Assembly: GCA_029939615.1 (NCBI GenBank)
Contig: JAOZSP010000014.1
Coordinates: 1 to 16,087, forward strand
Reading direction: 5' to 3'
Length of the DNA stretch: 16,087 bases
DNA from: Candidatus Izemoplasma sp.
GTDB lineage: Bacteria; Bacillota_I; Bacilli_A; Izemoplasmatales; Izemoplasmataceae
The notes under the pieces were generated by a model that was not told where the DNA came from, did no database searches, and saw nothing but the letters and a program-made list of their open reading frames with translations. The position numbers and the translations under genes were made by a program. This document shows, piece by piece, positions 1-6,411 of this stretch; the stretch's first letter is position 1, and every line of letters starts with the position of its first letter.

Positions 1-1
1 A

Positions 2-262
2 ATTAAGAAATATCATAAGGAAAAATCGCTAGAAATGGTTGAATATCTTGGTAAAGCATTTACTGTTACTTATGACGAAACCGGAAAAATTGGTAGAAGA
101 TATCGTCGTCAAGACGCTATTGGAACACCTTATGTTTTAACTATTGATGATATCGGAGTTAAAGAAAATAAATTTACTTTAAGAGATCGTGACTCTATGG
201 AGCAAATAACTTTAGCAAAAGAAGAATTAATTCCATATTTACTACAAAAACTATATTATTAG
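2..262 (+). CDS. glyS: Glycyl-tRNA synthetase, C-terminal end (5' truncated by window)
   Basis: This is the last 86 codons of a single-chain (alpha2) class II glycyl-tRNA synthetase, which charges tRNA-Gly in the cytoplasm. The open frame runs in from the window edge, so the internal ATG at 35 is not the true start. What remains is the end of the anticodon-binding domain. The stretch IGRRYRRQDAIGTPY followed by RDRDSMEQ is the hallmark tail of this family. The stop codon TAG (260-262) overlaps the ribosome-binding site of the next gene, dnaG, so the two are probably co-transcribed. The glyS-dnaG-rpoD order is common in Bacillota. The identity rests on the conserved tail only, since the catalytic core lies outside the window; it is sometimes named glyQS. 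Confidence 0.93.
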   Translation: MKKYHKEKSLEMVEYLGKAFTVTYDETGKIGRRYRRQDAIGTPYVLTIDDIGVKENKFTLRDRDSMEQITLAKEELIPYLLQKLYY

Positions 263-271
263 GAGTTATAT

Positions 272-2053
272 ATGTCAAGAATTAATGAAGAGACTATAAA
301 TGAAATATTATCAAAGACTGATATTCTCGAAGTCATTGGTGAAAAAGTAACCCTTTCTAAACAAGGAAAGAGTTATTTTGGACTATGTCCATTTCATAAT
401 GAAAAAACTCCTTCATTTTCAGTTGAACCAGAACGTAAAATATTTAATTGTTTTTCTTGTGGTGAAAAAGGAAATGCAATTACCTTTTTACAGAAAACAA
501 AGAATTTATCTTTTATTGAAGCAATTGAAGACTTAGCTGAACGAGCAAATGTTAATATTGATTTTACCAAATTTAAAAAAGAAAATCCTAATTCTCGTCT
601 TTACAATATAAACAATGATGCTCTTAACTTTTATAAATTGTATTTATCTAATACAAAACAAGGTGTTACCGCTAAAAACTATTTAAATAAAAGAGGATTA
701 ACTAGTGAAATCATTAATCAATTTAATTTAGGGTTATCCCCTGGTGACTTTGATTTACTTACAAAGACTTTAACAGCAAAAGGAATACTTGTATCTGACT
801 TGTACGACTTAGGTTTAGCAAAGCAAAGTAAAGTCGAATCATTTTATGATTTGTTTAGAGATAGAATTATTATTCCTATTAAAGATGAAAAAGGTAATAC
901 TGTTGCTTTTTCAGGACGAACGTATTTGGACAAAGATAAGGATAGTCCTAAATATATTAACAGTCCACAAACAAAAATATTTACAAAATCAAATATTTTA
1001 TATAATTTGAATAATGCATTGAACCATATAAAACAAAATAACCGTGTTGTTTTATTTGAAGGATATTTGGATGTAATTGCAGCTTACCGTGCTAACATTA
1101 AGGAAAGTGTAGCTTCAATGGGAACTTCTTTAACAAAAGAGCAAGTTAAGTTAATAAAGAAATATACTAATAACATTGTAATTTGCTACGACGGAGACCC
1201 TGCTGGAATAGAAGCAACATCTCGTGCAATTAACTTATTCACAAATGAGAAAATGCAAATAAAAATTGTTATGCTTCCTGATAGGCTAGATCCTGATGAT
1301 TACATAACAAAATATAGTGCTGAAAAATTAAATCATTTTATTAATGATAAATGGATTGACGGTATTGAGTTTCAATATCGTAAAAACAATATGGACATTG
1401 ATTTTTCAAAAATGCTTGATATCGAAAGATTCAAAAAAACCGTGTTTGATTTAATAAAAAACACCTCAAATACAATAATTGAATCATATATAAGAAGATT
1501 AGCTGAAGATGTTAAAATCTCTCAAGAATCAATTAGACAAGATTTCCAACAATATACAAAAAGAAACATTCGAAATATTACACATAAAAAAAGTAGGGAA
1601 ATGGATATTGATAATAAATTTATAGTTGCAGAAAGAAAAATTCTTAATTATTTTCTACAAAACTTTAAATATGTTGAAGACTTTAATACTGAATTCCAAG
1701 GGATGTTTTACATTACTGATATTGTTCGTGATATTAGAATAGCGATTGAGGATATATACTTTAGTAATGATGAAAACAAATTACAATCAATAGATTTTAA
1801 ACATTTTGAAGAAGCGTTAAGTAACGAGCAAATGCAATTCTTTCAGTCAAAAGTGAAATATAATAAGATCGAACTAAAAGATCAAGAATATCTGGACTTT
1901 AAAGAAGTGCTTAATAGTTATTTAACAGAGATTCAAATTGAGAAATGGAATGAAGAGATTAGTGTAGCTCCAACAATTCAAGAAAAAATAAAATTAGCGG
2001 AATATCGCGATTTAAAATTAAAGGAGGATAAAAGATGGACAAAGAAAAAATAA
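272..2053 (+). CDS. dnaG: DNA primase DnaG
   Basis: Makes the RNA primers for lagging-strand and origin DNA synthesis, working with the replicative helicase. The 593-residue length is normal. Domains in order: an N-terminal CHC2 zinc ribbon with ligands C39, H42, C60 and C63; the RNA polymerase core with the conserved FRDRIIIPI at about 195-203; and the TOPRIM domain with E263 in FEGYLD and D307/D309 in YDGDPAG, followed by LDPDDYI near 339-345. The poorly conserved C-terminal part (from about 430) should be the helicase-interaction domain. The ATG start has an AGGAG site at 261-265 that overlaps the glyS stop. The last 19 bases overlap the start of rpoD, so the two are likely translationally coupled, as in the classical macromolecular synthesis operon. 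Confidence 0.97.
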   Translation: MSRINEETINEILSKTDILEVIGEKVTLSKQGKSYFGLCPFHNEKTPSFSVEPERKIFNCFSCGEKGNAITFLQKTKNLSFIEAIEDLAERANVNIDFTKFKKENPNSRLYNINNDALNFYKLYLSNTKQGVTAKNYLNKRGLTSEIINQFNLGLSPGDFDLLTKTLTAKGILVSDLYDLGLAKQSKVESFYDLFRDRIIIPIKDEKGNTVAFSGRTYLDKDKDSPKYINSPQTKIFTKSNILYNLNNALNHIKQNNRVVLFEGYLDVIAAYRANIKESVASMGTSLTKEQVKLIKKYTNNIVICYDGDPAGIEATSRAINLFTNEKMQIKIVMLPDRLDPDDYITKYSAEKLNHFINDKWIDGIEFQYRKNNMDIDFSKMLDIERFKKTVFDLIKNTSNTIIESYIRRLAEDVKISQESIRQDFQQYTKRNIRNITHKKSREMDIDNKFIVAERKILNYFLQNFKYVEDFNTEFQGMFYITDIVRDIRIAIEDIYFSNDENKLQSIDFKHFEEALSNEQMQFFQSKVKYNKIELKDQEYLDFKEVLNSYLTEIQIEKWNEEISVAPTIQEKIKLAEYRDLKLKEDKRWTKKK

Positions 2054-3282
2054 TTCAAGAGTTAATCGAAATCAGTAAAGCAAAAGGGTATCTAGCAGTT
2101 AAGGAAATAATTAAATTTGTTAGTGAAGGTTCTGAAGATTTTGATTATATTGTTTCTGAACTAGAGAATAAGCAGGTAGACGTTGTTAGTGAAGACGAAA
2201 TGGTTAATTATAAAATGCCAGTATTATTATCAAAAGAAGCTGCGGGTGTCTTTGAAGAAGAATTAGATGAAAGTATCGTCCTTGATTTGAATTTTACTAA
2301 AGATATTGAAGAAGAATTACTACAAGACAAATCATTCGAGAATCAGATTTCAATAAAAGTTGATGATCCAGTTCGTATGTATTTAAAAGAAATTGGACGT
2401 GTAGATTTATTAGTAGGTACAAGAGAAGTTGAACTGGCAACAGATATAGCAAATGCTACAGTTGCTAAAGAACAGTTTGATGATATGGTTTCTAGTGGGG
2501 AAGAAATTAGCCCAGAATATAAACTTCAAGTAGAACAGATGTTATATAGAGGTGAACTTGCAAAAAACAAATTAGTTGAAGCTAACTTACGTTTAGTAGT
2601 ATCTATTGCCAAAAGATATGTTGGTAGAGGAATGCAATTTCTTGACTTAATTCAAGAAGGAAATATGGGACTTATGAAAGCTGTTGGAAAATTTGACCAT
2701 ACAAAAGGATTTAAATTTTCAACATATGCGACTTGGTGGATTAGACAAGCAATTACGAGAGCGATTGCAGACCAAGCAAGAACAATCCGCATACCTGTAC
2801 ACATGGTAGAAACTATAAATAAATTGGTTCGAACTCAACGTCAATTAATACAGGAATTAAAGCGTGAACCTCGTCCAGAAGAGGTTGCTGAAAGAATGGG
2901 TATTACCGTTGAAAAAGTACAAATAATTCAAAAGGTTGCCCAAGAACCAATCTCTCTTGAATCACCTGTTGGTGAAGAAGAGGATTCAAGCTTAGGTGAT
3001 TTTATTGCGGATCCTGATACTTTAACTCCAATGGAATATACGTCTAAAGAGATGCTTAAGAGAGAATTAGACAATGTCTTAGAAACACTAACTGATCGAG
3101 AAGAAAAAGTGTTGAGAATGCGTTTTGGATTACTGGATGGACGTAGTCGTACTCTTGAAGAAGTTGGACGTGAATTTGGTGTTACTCGTGAACGAATTAG
3201 ACAAATTGAAGCAAAAGCTTTACGCAAATTAAGACATCCTTCAAGAAGTAAAAAATTGAAAGACTTCATGAGTGGTAAATAA
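2035..3282 (+). CDS. rpoD: Primary RNA polymerase sigma factor (sigma-70/SigA)
   Basis: The housekeeping sigma factor, which directs RNA polymerase to -10/-35 promoters. The 415 residues carry the full primary-sigma layout. An N-terminal region 1.1 spans about 1-55. Region 1.2 begins at DPVRMYLKEIGRV (111-123). Region 2 (about 181-260) includes NLRLVVSIAKRYVGRGM, DLIQEGNMGL and the -10-reading helix FSTYATWWIRQAITRAI. Region 3 follows. Region 4 (about 350-412) has the -35-reading helix-turn-helix VTRERIRQIEAKALRKL. Region 1.1 and the full length mark a primary rather than an alternative sigma. A strong AAGGAGG (2021-2027) lies 7 nt before the ATG, inside the end of dnaG. The stop codon shares one base with the trmK start (TAATG). 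Confidence 0.98.
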   Translation: MDKEKIIQELIEISKAKGYLAVKEIIKFVSEGSEDFDYIVSELENKQVDVVSEDEMVNYKMPVLLSKEAAGVFEEELDESIVLDLNFTKDIEEELLQDKSFENQISIKVDDPVRMYLKEIGRVDLLVGTREVELATDIANATVAKEQFDDMVSSGEEISPEYKLQVEQMLYRGELAKNKLVEANLRLVVSIAKRYVGRGMQFLDLIQEGNMGLMKAVGKFDHTKGFKFSTYATWWIRQAITRAIADQARTIRIPVHMVETINKLVRTQRQLIQELKREPRPEEVAERMGITVEKVQIIQKVAQEPISLESPVGEEEDSSLGDFIADPDTLTPMEYTSKEMLKRELDNVLETLTDREEKVLRMRFGLLDGRSRTLEEVGREFGVTRERIRQIEAKALRKLRHPSRSKKLKDFMSGK

Positions 3283-3935
3283 TGAAGATTTCTAAGCGTC
3301 TTGAGTCATGTGCGAAATATACCGAAGGTTTTCTAAACCTTGCTGATATAGGCACTGACCATGCACTGCTTCCAATCTTGTGTGTTCAGGAAGGATATGT
3401 GCTAAAAGCACAAGCGATTGATAATAAAGAAGGTCCTTATGTTATAGCATATAGTAATGTTAAAAAGCAAAATCTTGAAAAAAAAATTAAGGTAATTTTA
3501 GGTGATGGCTTTGAAAAAATATCAGATGATACAGATGTTGTTGTTATAAGTGGTATGGGTGGAGATTTAATATCCCGTATACTACAAAATGATAGTACAA
3601 GAAACATAAAGAGATTTATCATTCAGCCAAATAATAATGCTGACATTATCAGAGGAATTTTACATAAAATAAATTATAAAATCGTAGATGAAATTATTTT
3701 AGAAGACAACAATAAAATTTACGAAATGTTGATTTTAGAACCAGGAATGTCTCAGTTGAATGAATTGGAAATTAAATTCGGACCATATAACGTGAAGAAT
3801 AAACCCTATTATTTTAAAAAGAAAATAAATAAGGAAATTATTGTTTTAGAATCGATAATAAATAAAATTACTAACTTGTCAGAGAAATCAGCTATACAGG
3901 ATAAAATAAACGTTCTAAAGGAGGTAATTCGGTGA
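3282..3935 (+). CDS. trmK: tRNA (adenine-22-N1)-methyltransferase TrmK
   Basis: A class I S-adenosylmethionine-dependent methyltransferase of the TrmK family (COG2384), which makes m1A at position 22 in the D-arm of some tRNAs. At 217 residues it matches the family. The SAM-binding motif I is ADIGTDHALLP (21-31). The central signature SGMGG is at 90-94, and the family-specific QPN with NNNADIIRG is at 115-125. The lysine-rich C-terminus (about 175-215) should be the helical coiled-coil domain that contacts tRNA. It begins within the rpoD stop codon (1-nt overlap), and its own TGA overlaps the next start by 4 nt, so all three genes appear coupled. The trmK-nif3 pair is conserved in Bacillota (yqfN-yqfO in Bacillus subtilis). 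The TGA stop shows the standard code. Confidence 0.93.
   Translation: MKISKRLESCAKYTEGFLNLADIGTDHALLPILCVQEGYVLKAQAIDNKEGPYVIAYSNVKKQNLEKKIKVILGDGFEKISDDTDVVVISGMGGDLISRILQNDSTRNIKRFIIQPNNNADIIRGILHKINYKIVDEIILEDNNKIYEMLILEPGMSQLNELEIKFGPYNVKNKPYYFKKKINKEIIVLESIINKITNLSEKSAIQDKINVLKEVIR
3917..3925 (+). promoter_or_regulatory. Ribosome-binding site setting the GTG start of the Nif3 gene
   Basis: AAAGGAGGT is a near-perfect Shine-Dalgarno sequence placed 6 nt before GTG at 3932. The next possible start, ATG at 3944, would be 18 nt away, which is too far. This decides the start codon. Confidence 0.85.
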
Positions 3936-4708
3936 ATGGTATAATGTTTCAAAAAAAATTCGAAAAGTATTTCCCGATAAATTTAGCATATAATTGGGAT
4001 AATGTAGGGTTGCAAATTGGCTCACTTAATAGAGAAATAAATAAGATACTACTTTCTTTAGATTTGACTTTAGAAGTTGTAAAAGAGGCAATAAAAAAGG
4101 ACGCTGAACTTATATTAGTTCATCATCCACTTATATTTTCACCAATTAAAGCAATCATTACTGATGATTACCAGGGAAAAATTATTGAATTACTTATTAA
4201 GAATAATATTACAGTATATGTGGCACACACTAATTTCGATATTAGCAACTATGGAATGAATATGATTCTTGCAGAAATGTTAGAACTTGAAAATCATGAA
4301 ATTCTTGATTTTACAACAGAAACTGAAGGATTGGGAAGAATTGGTGATCTAAAAGTACCAATTACTATCGAAGAGTATATTCCAGTAGTTAAAAAGGTTT
4401 TTAATCTACAAAGTATTAAATTAATTGGAGATAAAAATAAGAAAATCCAAAAAATAGCGATTTCTGGTGGTAGTGGTTCAAGTATAATACAAAAAGCCAA
4501 AAAAATGGGAGCAGATCTTTATATCTCTGGTGATATTACATATCATCATGCACTTGATGCTTTAGGTATGGAATTGAATATACTAGATGTTGGACATAAT
4601 ATTGAGAAATATTCATTAAGTTTCCTAAAAGAATTTCTATCTGATAAGAAATTTGATTGTTCTATAGTTTTAAGTGAAATAAATACTGATCCTTATCAAA
4701 ATGTATAA
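3932..4708 (+). CDS. Nif3-like dinuclear metal-center protein (DUF34/YqfO-YbgI family)
   Basis: Member of the NIF3/DUF34 family, which folds around a two-metal site. It is often annotated as GTP cyclohydrolase I type 2, but the cellular role is not settled. Probable metal ligands are visible in the usual order: H64-H65 in VHHPLIF, D103 in AHTNFD, then the C-terminal GHNIEKYSL with H222 and E225. The SGDITYHHALDA motif (199-210) is also characteristic. At 258 residues this is the short form, like Escherichia coli YbgI, and lacks the PII-like insert of the longer B. subtilis YqfO. The GTG start is chosen from its Shine-Dalgarno sequence and from the 4-nt GTGA overlap with trmK. This is the last gene of the operon, and its stop codon touches the terminator stem. 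Confidence 0.92.
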   Translation: MNGIMFQKKFEKYFPINLAYNWDNVGLQIGSLNREINKILLSLDLTLEVVKEAIKKDAELILVHHPLIFSPIKAIITDDYQGKIIELLIKNNITVYVAHTNFDISNYGMNMILAEMLELENHEILDFTTETEGLGRIGDLKVPITIEEYIPVVKKVFNLQSIKLIGDKNKKIQKIAISGGSGSSIIQKAKKMGADLYISGDITYHHALDALGMELNILDVGHNIEKYSLSFLKEFLSDKKFDCSIVLSEINTDPYQNV

Positions 4709-4734
4709 AAAAAAGAGGAAAACCTCTTTTTTTT
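4707..4734. terminator. Bidirectional intrinsic terminator between nif3 and ferredoxin genes
   Basis: A perfect 12-bp stem (eight A then GAGG, AAAA loop, CCTC then eight T). It has a T-tract in both directions, so it can end the + strand operon and the - strand ferredoxin transcript alike. Confidence 0.9.
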
Positions 4735-4900
4735 ATACTTCGAATATAGCTTCTACAGGACAAACAACTTCACATGCACCACAATCGATACAAGCTTCTT
4801 CATCAATTACGAAAATGTCTCCTTCGCTAATACAATCAACTGGACACTCAGCAACACATGCGCCACAAGCGATACAGTCTTCATTAATTCTTCTAGCCAT
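4733..4900 (-). CDS. Small 2[4Fe-4S] ferredoxin
   Basis: A 55-residue electron carrier of the bacterial (clostridial) ferredoxin type, beginning MARRINEDCIACGACVAE. It has two CxxCxxCxxxCP cluster motifs: C9, C12, C15, C19-P and C37, C40, C43, C47-P. The extra C23 in PVDCI is common in clostridial ferredoxins. The protein is almost entirely made of the two cluster halves, so the call is firm. The ATG at 4898-4900 is preceded on this strand by GAGGAGGA (4907-4914). The stop TAA lies in the shared terminator. It is convergent with nif3 and divergent from the yneF-like gene, hence a single-gene transcript. Partners are not encoded nearby; pyruvate:ferredoxin oxidoreductase or hydrogenase are typical ones (family knowledge). 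Confidence 0.95.
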   Translation of the reverse strand: MARRINEDCIACGACVAECPVDCISEGDIFVIDEEACIDCGACEVVCPVEAIFEV

Positions 4901-4934
4901 TCTAATTCCTCCTCAACAAACTTTTATCATTTAT

Positions 4935-4963
4935 ATTTTAGTACAAAACAATCGATTTGTAAA
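4935..4963 (-). promoter_or_regulatory. Putative sigma-70 promoter for the ferredoxin gene
   Basis: Read on the - strand: TTTACA (4958-4963), a 17-nt spacer, then TAAAAT (4935-4940). The -10 box lies about 35 nt before the ATG, which leaves room for the Shine-Dalgarno sequence. The match to consensus is good but the region is AT-rich. Confidence 0.55.
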
Positions 4964-5065
4964 TATGTTTTTATTATATATAACAAAATATTTCATTTTT
5001 ATAAAGTAAATCTCAAAAATAAAGTTGTAAATATCGAGATTGCCTAAAAGATATCAACAATATAC

Positions 5066-5094
5066 TTGAATTAGTGAATATAATTTAGTAAAAT
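5066..5094 (+). promoter_or_regulatory. Putative sigma-70 promoter for the yneF-like gene
   Basis: TTGAAT (5066-5071), a 17-nt spacer, then TAAAAT (5089-5094), about 28 nt before the ATG. A perfect TATAAT also occurs at 5079-5084 but lacks a well-spaced -35 box, so the first pair is preferred. Confidence 0.55.
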
Positions 5095-5122
5095 ATAAAG
5101 GAACTTAAAAAGGAGTGGTACA

Positions 5123-5344
5123 ATGGAAATAGCAATTTGGGCATTTATTTTATCAATAGTTGGTGCTTTATTAGTGGGAGCCGCTTTAGGTTTCTATCTT
5201 TCACAAAGATATTTTAAGAAATATTTAAGAGAGAATCCACCTGTAAATGAAAATATGATCAGAGCAATGATGATGCAAATGGGTAGAAAGCCTTCTGAAA
5301 AACAAGTAAGACAAGTAATGCAATCAATGAATCAAGCGAAATAA
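5123..5344 (+). CDS. yneF: YneF/UPF0154 family small membrane protein
   Basis: A 73-residue protein of the UPF0154 (YneF) family, common in Bacillota and Mollicutes and of unknown function. One N-terminal membrane segment (about residues 4-26) is followed by a short basic stretch and the family signatures LRENPPVNENMIRAMMMQMG and RKPSEKQVRQVMQSM, predicted to be cytoplasmic and helical. The start is supported by AAGGAG (5110-5115), 7 nt upstream. It has its own promoter and terminator and so appears to be a single-gene unit. Its final codons and stop are part of a 27-bp perfect inverted repeat. No function can be given beyond the family name. Confidence 0.93.
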   Translation: MEIAIWAFILSIVGALLVGAALGFYLSQRYFKKYLRENPPVNENMIRAMMMQMGRKPSEKQVRQVMQSMNQAK

Positions 5345-5388
5345 AAAATCTCTCTAATTTTGAGAGATTTTTTATTTCGCTTGATTCA
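5328..5388 (+). repeat. 27-bp perfect inverted repeat over the yneF stop codon
   Basis: Bases 5328-5354 are the exact reverse complement of 5362-5388, with a 7-nt loop. The inner 12 bp form the terminator. The outer 15 bp copy the last codons (Asn-Gln-Ala-Lys) and stop of yneF in reverse. Confidence 0.95.
5343..5373 (+). terminator. Intrinsic terminator of the yneF-like gene
   Basis: A 12-bp perfect stem (six A plus TCTCTC, 7-nt loop, GAGAGA plus six T) starting at the stop codon and ending in a T-tract. It forms the inner part of the longer inverted repeat. Confidence 0.88.
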
Positions 5389-5655
5389 GGTCTGATTAAG
5401 TAAGCGTGGCATAAGAAAATTGAAAAATATTATTGGGCTAGACAATTGAGATATTAATAAGAATTAAAATAAATGTTGCTATTTTGACACTTGCCAACTT
5501 GTATAATCTCCAAAATCTAAAAAGGTCACATGGTTAACTAAAATATTAATAAGCAAAGATATTTTCGCTTAATATTGCGATATATTAGGGGTATTGATTG
5601 ATTATAAGAGTGAAAATATTAAAAAGAACAAAATGAATTCCAGTAAATCACTAAT
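5389..5655. other. Gene-free spacer between yneF-like gene and plsY
   Basis: No frame on either strand gives a recognisable protein and no tRNA or known riboswitch pattern is visible. It contains consensus TTGACA (5484-5489) and TATAAT (5502-5507) boxes only 12 nt apart, which is too close for a normal sigma-70 promoter. It also holds a weak AT-rich hairpin around 5549-5589. It may be decayed sequence or an unrecognised RNA; I cannot tell which. Confidence 0.5.
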
Positions 5656-5689
5656 AAAAAAAAGCGGATTTGCTTTGAATTCGCTTTTA
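5656..5689 (-). terminator. Probable intrinsic terminator of plsY
   Basis: Read on the - strand, AAAAGCG starting at the plsY stop pairs with CGCTTTT (7 bp). Further pairing lies inside past one A/C mismatch. A run of eight T follows. The opposite direction has only four T, so it mainly serves plsY. Confidence 0.7.
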
Positions 5690-6283
5690 TATCCAGCTTA
5701 CTTTTGATTCGGTTTTATTAATAATATTTTTATAATTAGATTGATGTCTGTAAGCAACTAGTAAAAACAGCAATGAAGAATATAGGACCATACTCCAATC
5801 AGTCATGACTAATCCAATAATGACTGTGGAAAATACAGCAACTGTTGAAGCAACACTGACATATTTCCATATTTTTAAAATTAATAAGAAAACAGCAATC
5901 ATAATAAGAGCGTAGAAAATATTAAAGGCAACCATCGCTCCAATTGTAGTAGCAACCGCTTTACCACCTTTAAATCTAATATATACACTAAATACATGTC
6001 CAACTGCAGCAGCTAATCCATAGGCAAGTGGATGAAACAGTTGACTACCATCTAAAACATTAAATGTAATCAAAAAGGGAATTAACGCAGCTTTGGTTCC
6101 ATCAAGAAAAGACACCCATCCTCCTATTTTACCACCGAGAAATCGAAAGGAATTAGTTCCGCCAGGATTTCCACTACCGTGTTCACGCACATCTATTCCT
6201 CTAAACTTTTTACCCAAAATAATTGAAAATGGAATCGCCCCTAAGAGGTAAGCAACGAGCAATAGTATGAATTTCAGTAACAT
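5687..6283 (-). CDS. plsY: Acyl-phosphate:glycerol-3-phosphate acyltransferase PlsY
   Basis: A membrane enzyme that moves an acyl chain from acyl-phosphate to glycerol-3-phosphate, the first committed step of phospholipid synthesis in most Gram-positives. The 198 residues are largely hydrophobic with several membrane segments. The conserved cytoplasmic motifs are present: HGSGNPGGTNSFR (35-47), FKGGKAVATTIG (104-115) and YRHQSNYKNI near 178-187. Against the common forms, motif 1 has Gly where Ala is frequent (GATN) and motif 2 has Ala where Gly is frequent (KGGKG). The start at 6283 is chosen because GGAG (6293-6296) is 9 nt upstream; an in-frame TTG at 6298 has no ribosome site and an ATG at 6292 directly abuts it. 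Transcribed alone, divergent from parE. It needs PlsX, not in this window, for its substrate. Confidence 0.95.
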   Translation of the reverse strand: MLLKFILLLVAYLLGAIPFSIILGKKFRGIDVREHGSGNPGGTNSFRFLGGKIGGWVSFLDGTKAALIPFLITFNVLDGSQLFHPLAYGLAAAVGHVFSVYIRFKGGKAVATTIGAMVAFNIFYALIMIAVFLLILKIWKYVSVASTVAVFSTVIIGLVMTDWSMVLYSSLLFLLVAYRHQSNYKNIINKTESKVSWI

Positions 6284-6292
6284 AAAAATCAT

Positions 6293-6296
6293 CTCC
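6293..6296 (-). promoter_or_regulatory. Ribosome-binding site setting the plsY start
   Basis: GGAG on the - strand with 9 nt to ATG 6283. It lies inside the reading frame if the TTG at 6298 were used, which argues against that longer start. Confidence 0.65.
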
Positions 6297-6316
6297 AATA
6301 TATATTAACATATCAC

Positions 6317-6325
6317 ATTATACCA
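6317..6325 (-). promoter_or_regulatory. Putative extended -10 promoter of plsY
   Basis: On the - strand TGGTATAAT: a perfect TATAAT (6317-6322) preceded by the TGn extension. No good -35 box is seen at the usual distance, which an extended -10 can tolerate. It faces away from the parE promoter. Confidence 0.55.
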
Positions 6326-6365
6326 TAAGAAATTTCAATTTACACTATAAAAATGTTTTTCGTTT

Positions 6366-6374
6366 TGTTATAAT
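6366..6374 (+). promoter_or_regulatory. Putative extended -10 promoter of parE-parC
   Basis: TGTTATAAT: a perfect TATAAT (6369-6374) with the TGn extension. Transcription would begin near 6381, too close to the ATG at 6391 for ribosome binding but suitable for the ATG at 6412. Confidence 0.6.
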
Positions 6375-6396
6375 AGGAAAAGTAGTCAATATGAAT

Positions 6397-6400
6397 AGGA
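6397..6400 (+). promoter_or_regulatory. Weak ribosome-binding site favouring the parE start at 6412
   Basis: AGGA lies 11 nt before ATG 6412. The spacing is long and the site weak, but the alternative start at 6391 has no better site and almost no leader. Confidence 0.45.
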
Positions 6401-6411
6401 TGTGTTACAAG

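Noticed and set aside
3282..3935. UGA-as-tryptophan genetic code, as in Mycoplasma
   Set aside because: trmK and nadC end at TGA in proper operon positions, and the tryptophans in the conserved genes I examined are TGG.
4701..5009. A 102-codon + strand open frame after nif3
   Set aside because: It is antisense to the ferredoxin gene, begins inside the nif3 end and terminator, has no ribosome site and resembles no protein.
5484..5507. TTGACA and TATAAT as a normal promoter
   Set aside because: The boxes match consensus but the 12-nt spacer is too short for sigma-70, so no promoter is called; kept only as a low-interest observation.
6284..6298. TTG start at 6298 for plsY
   Set aside because: No ribosome site precedes it, and the GGAG it would include as coding fits the ATG at 6283.
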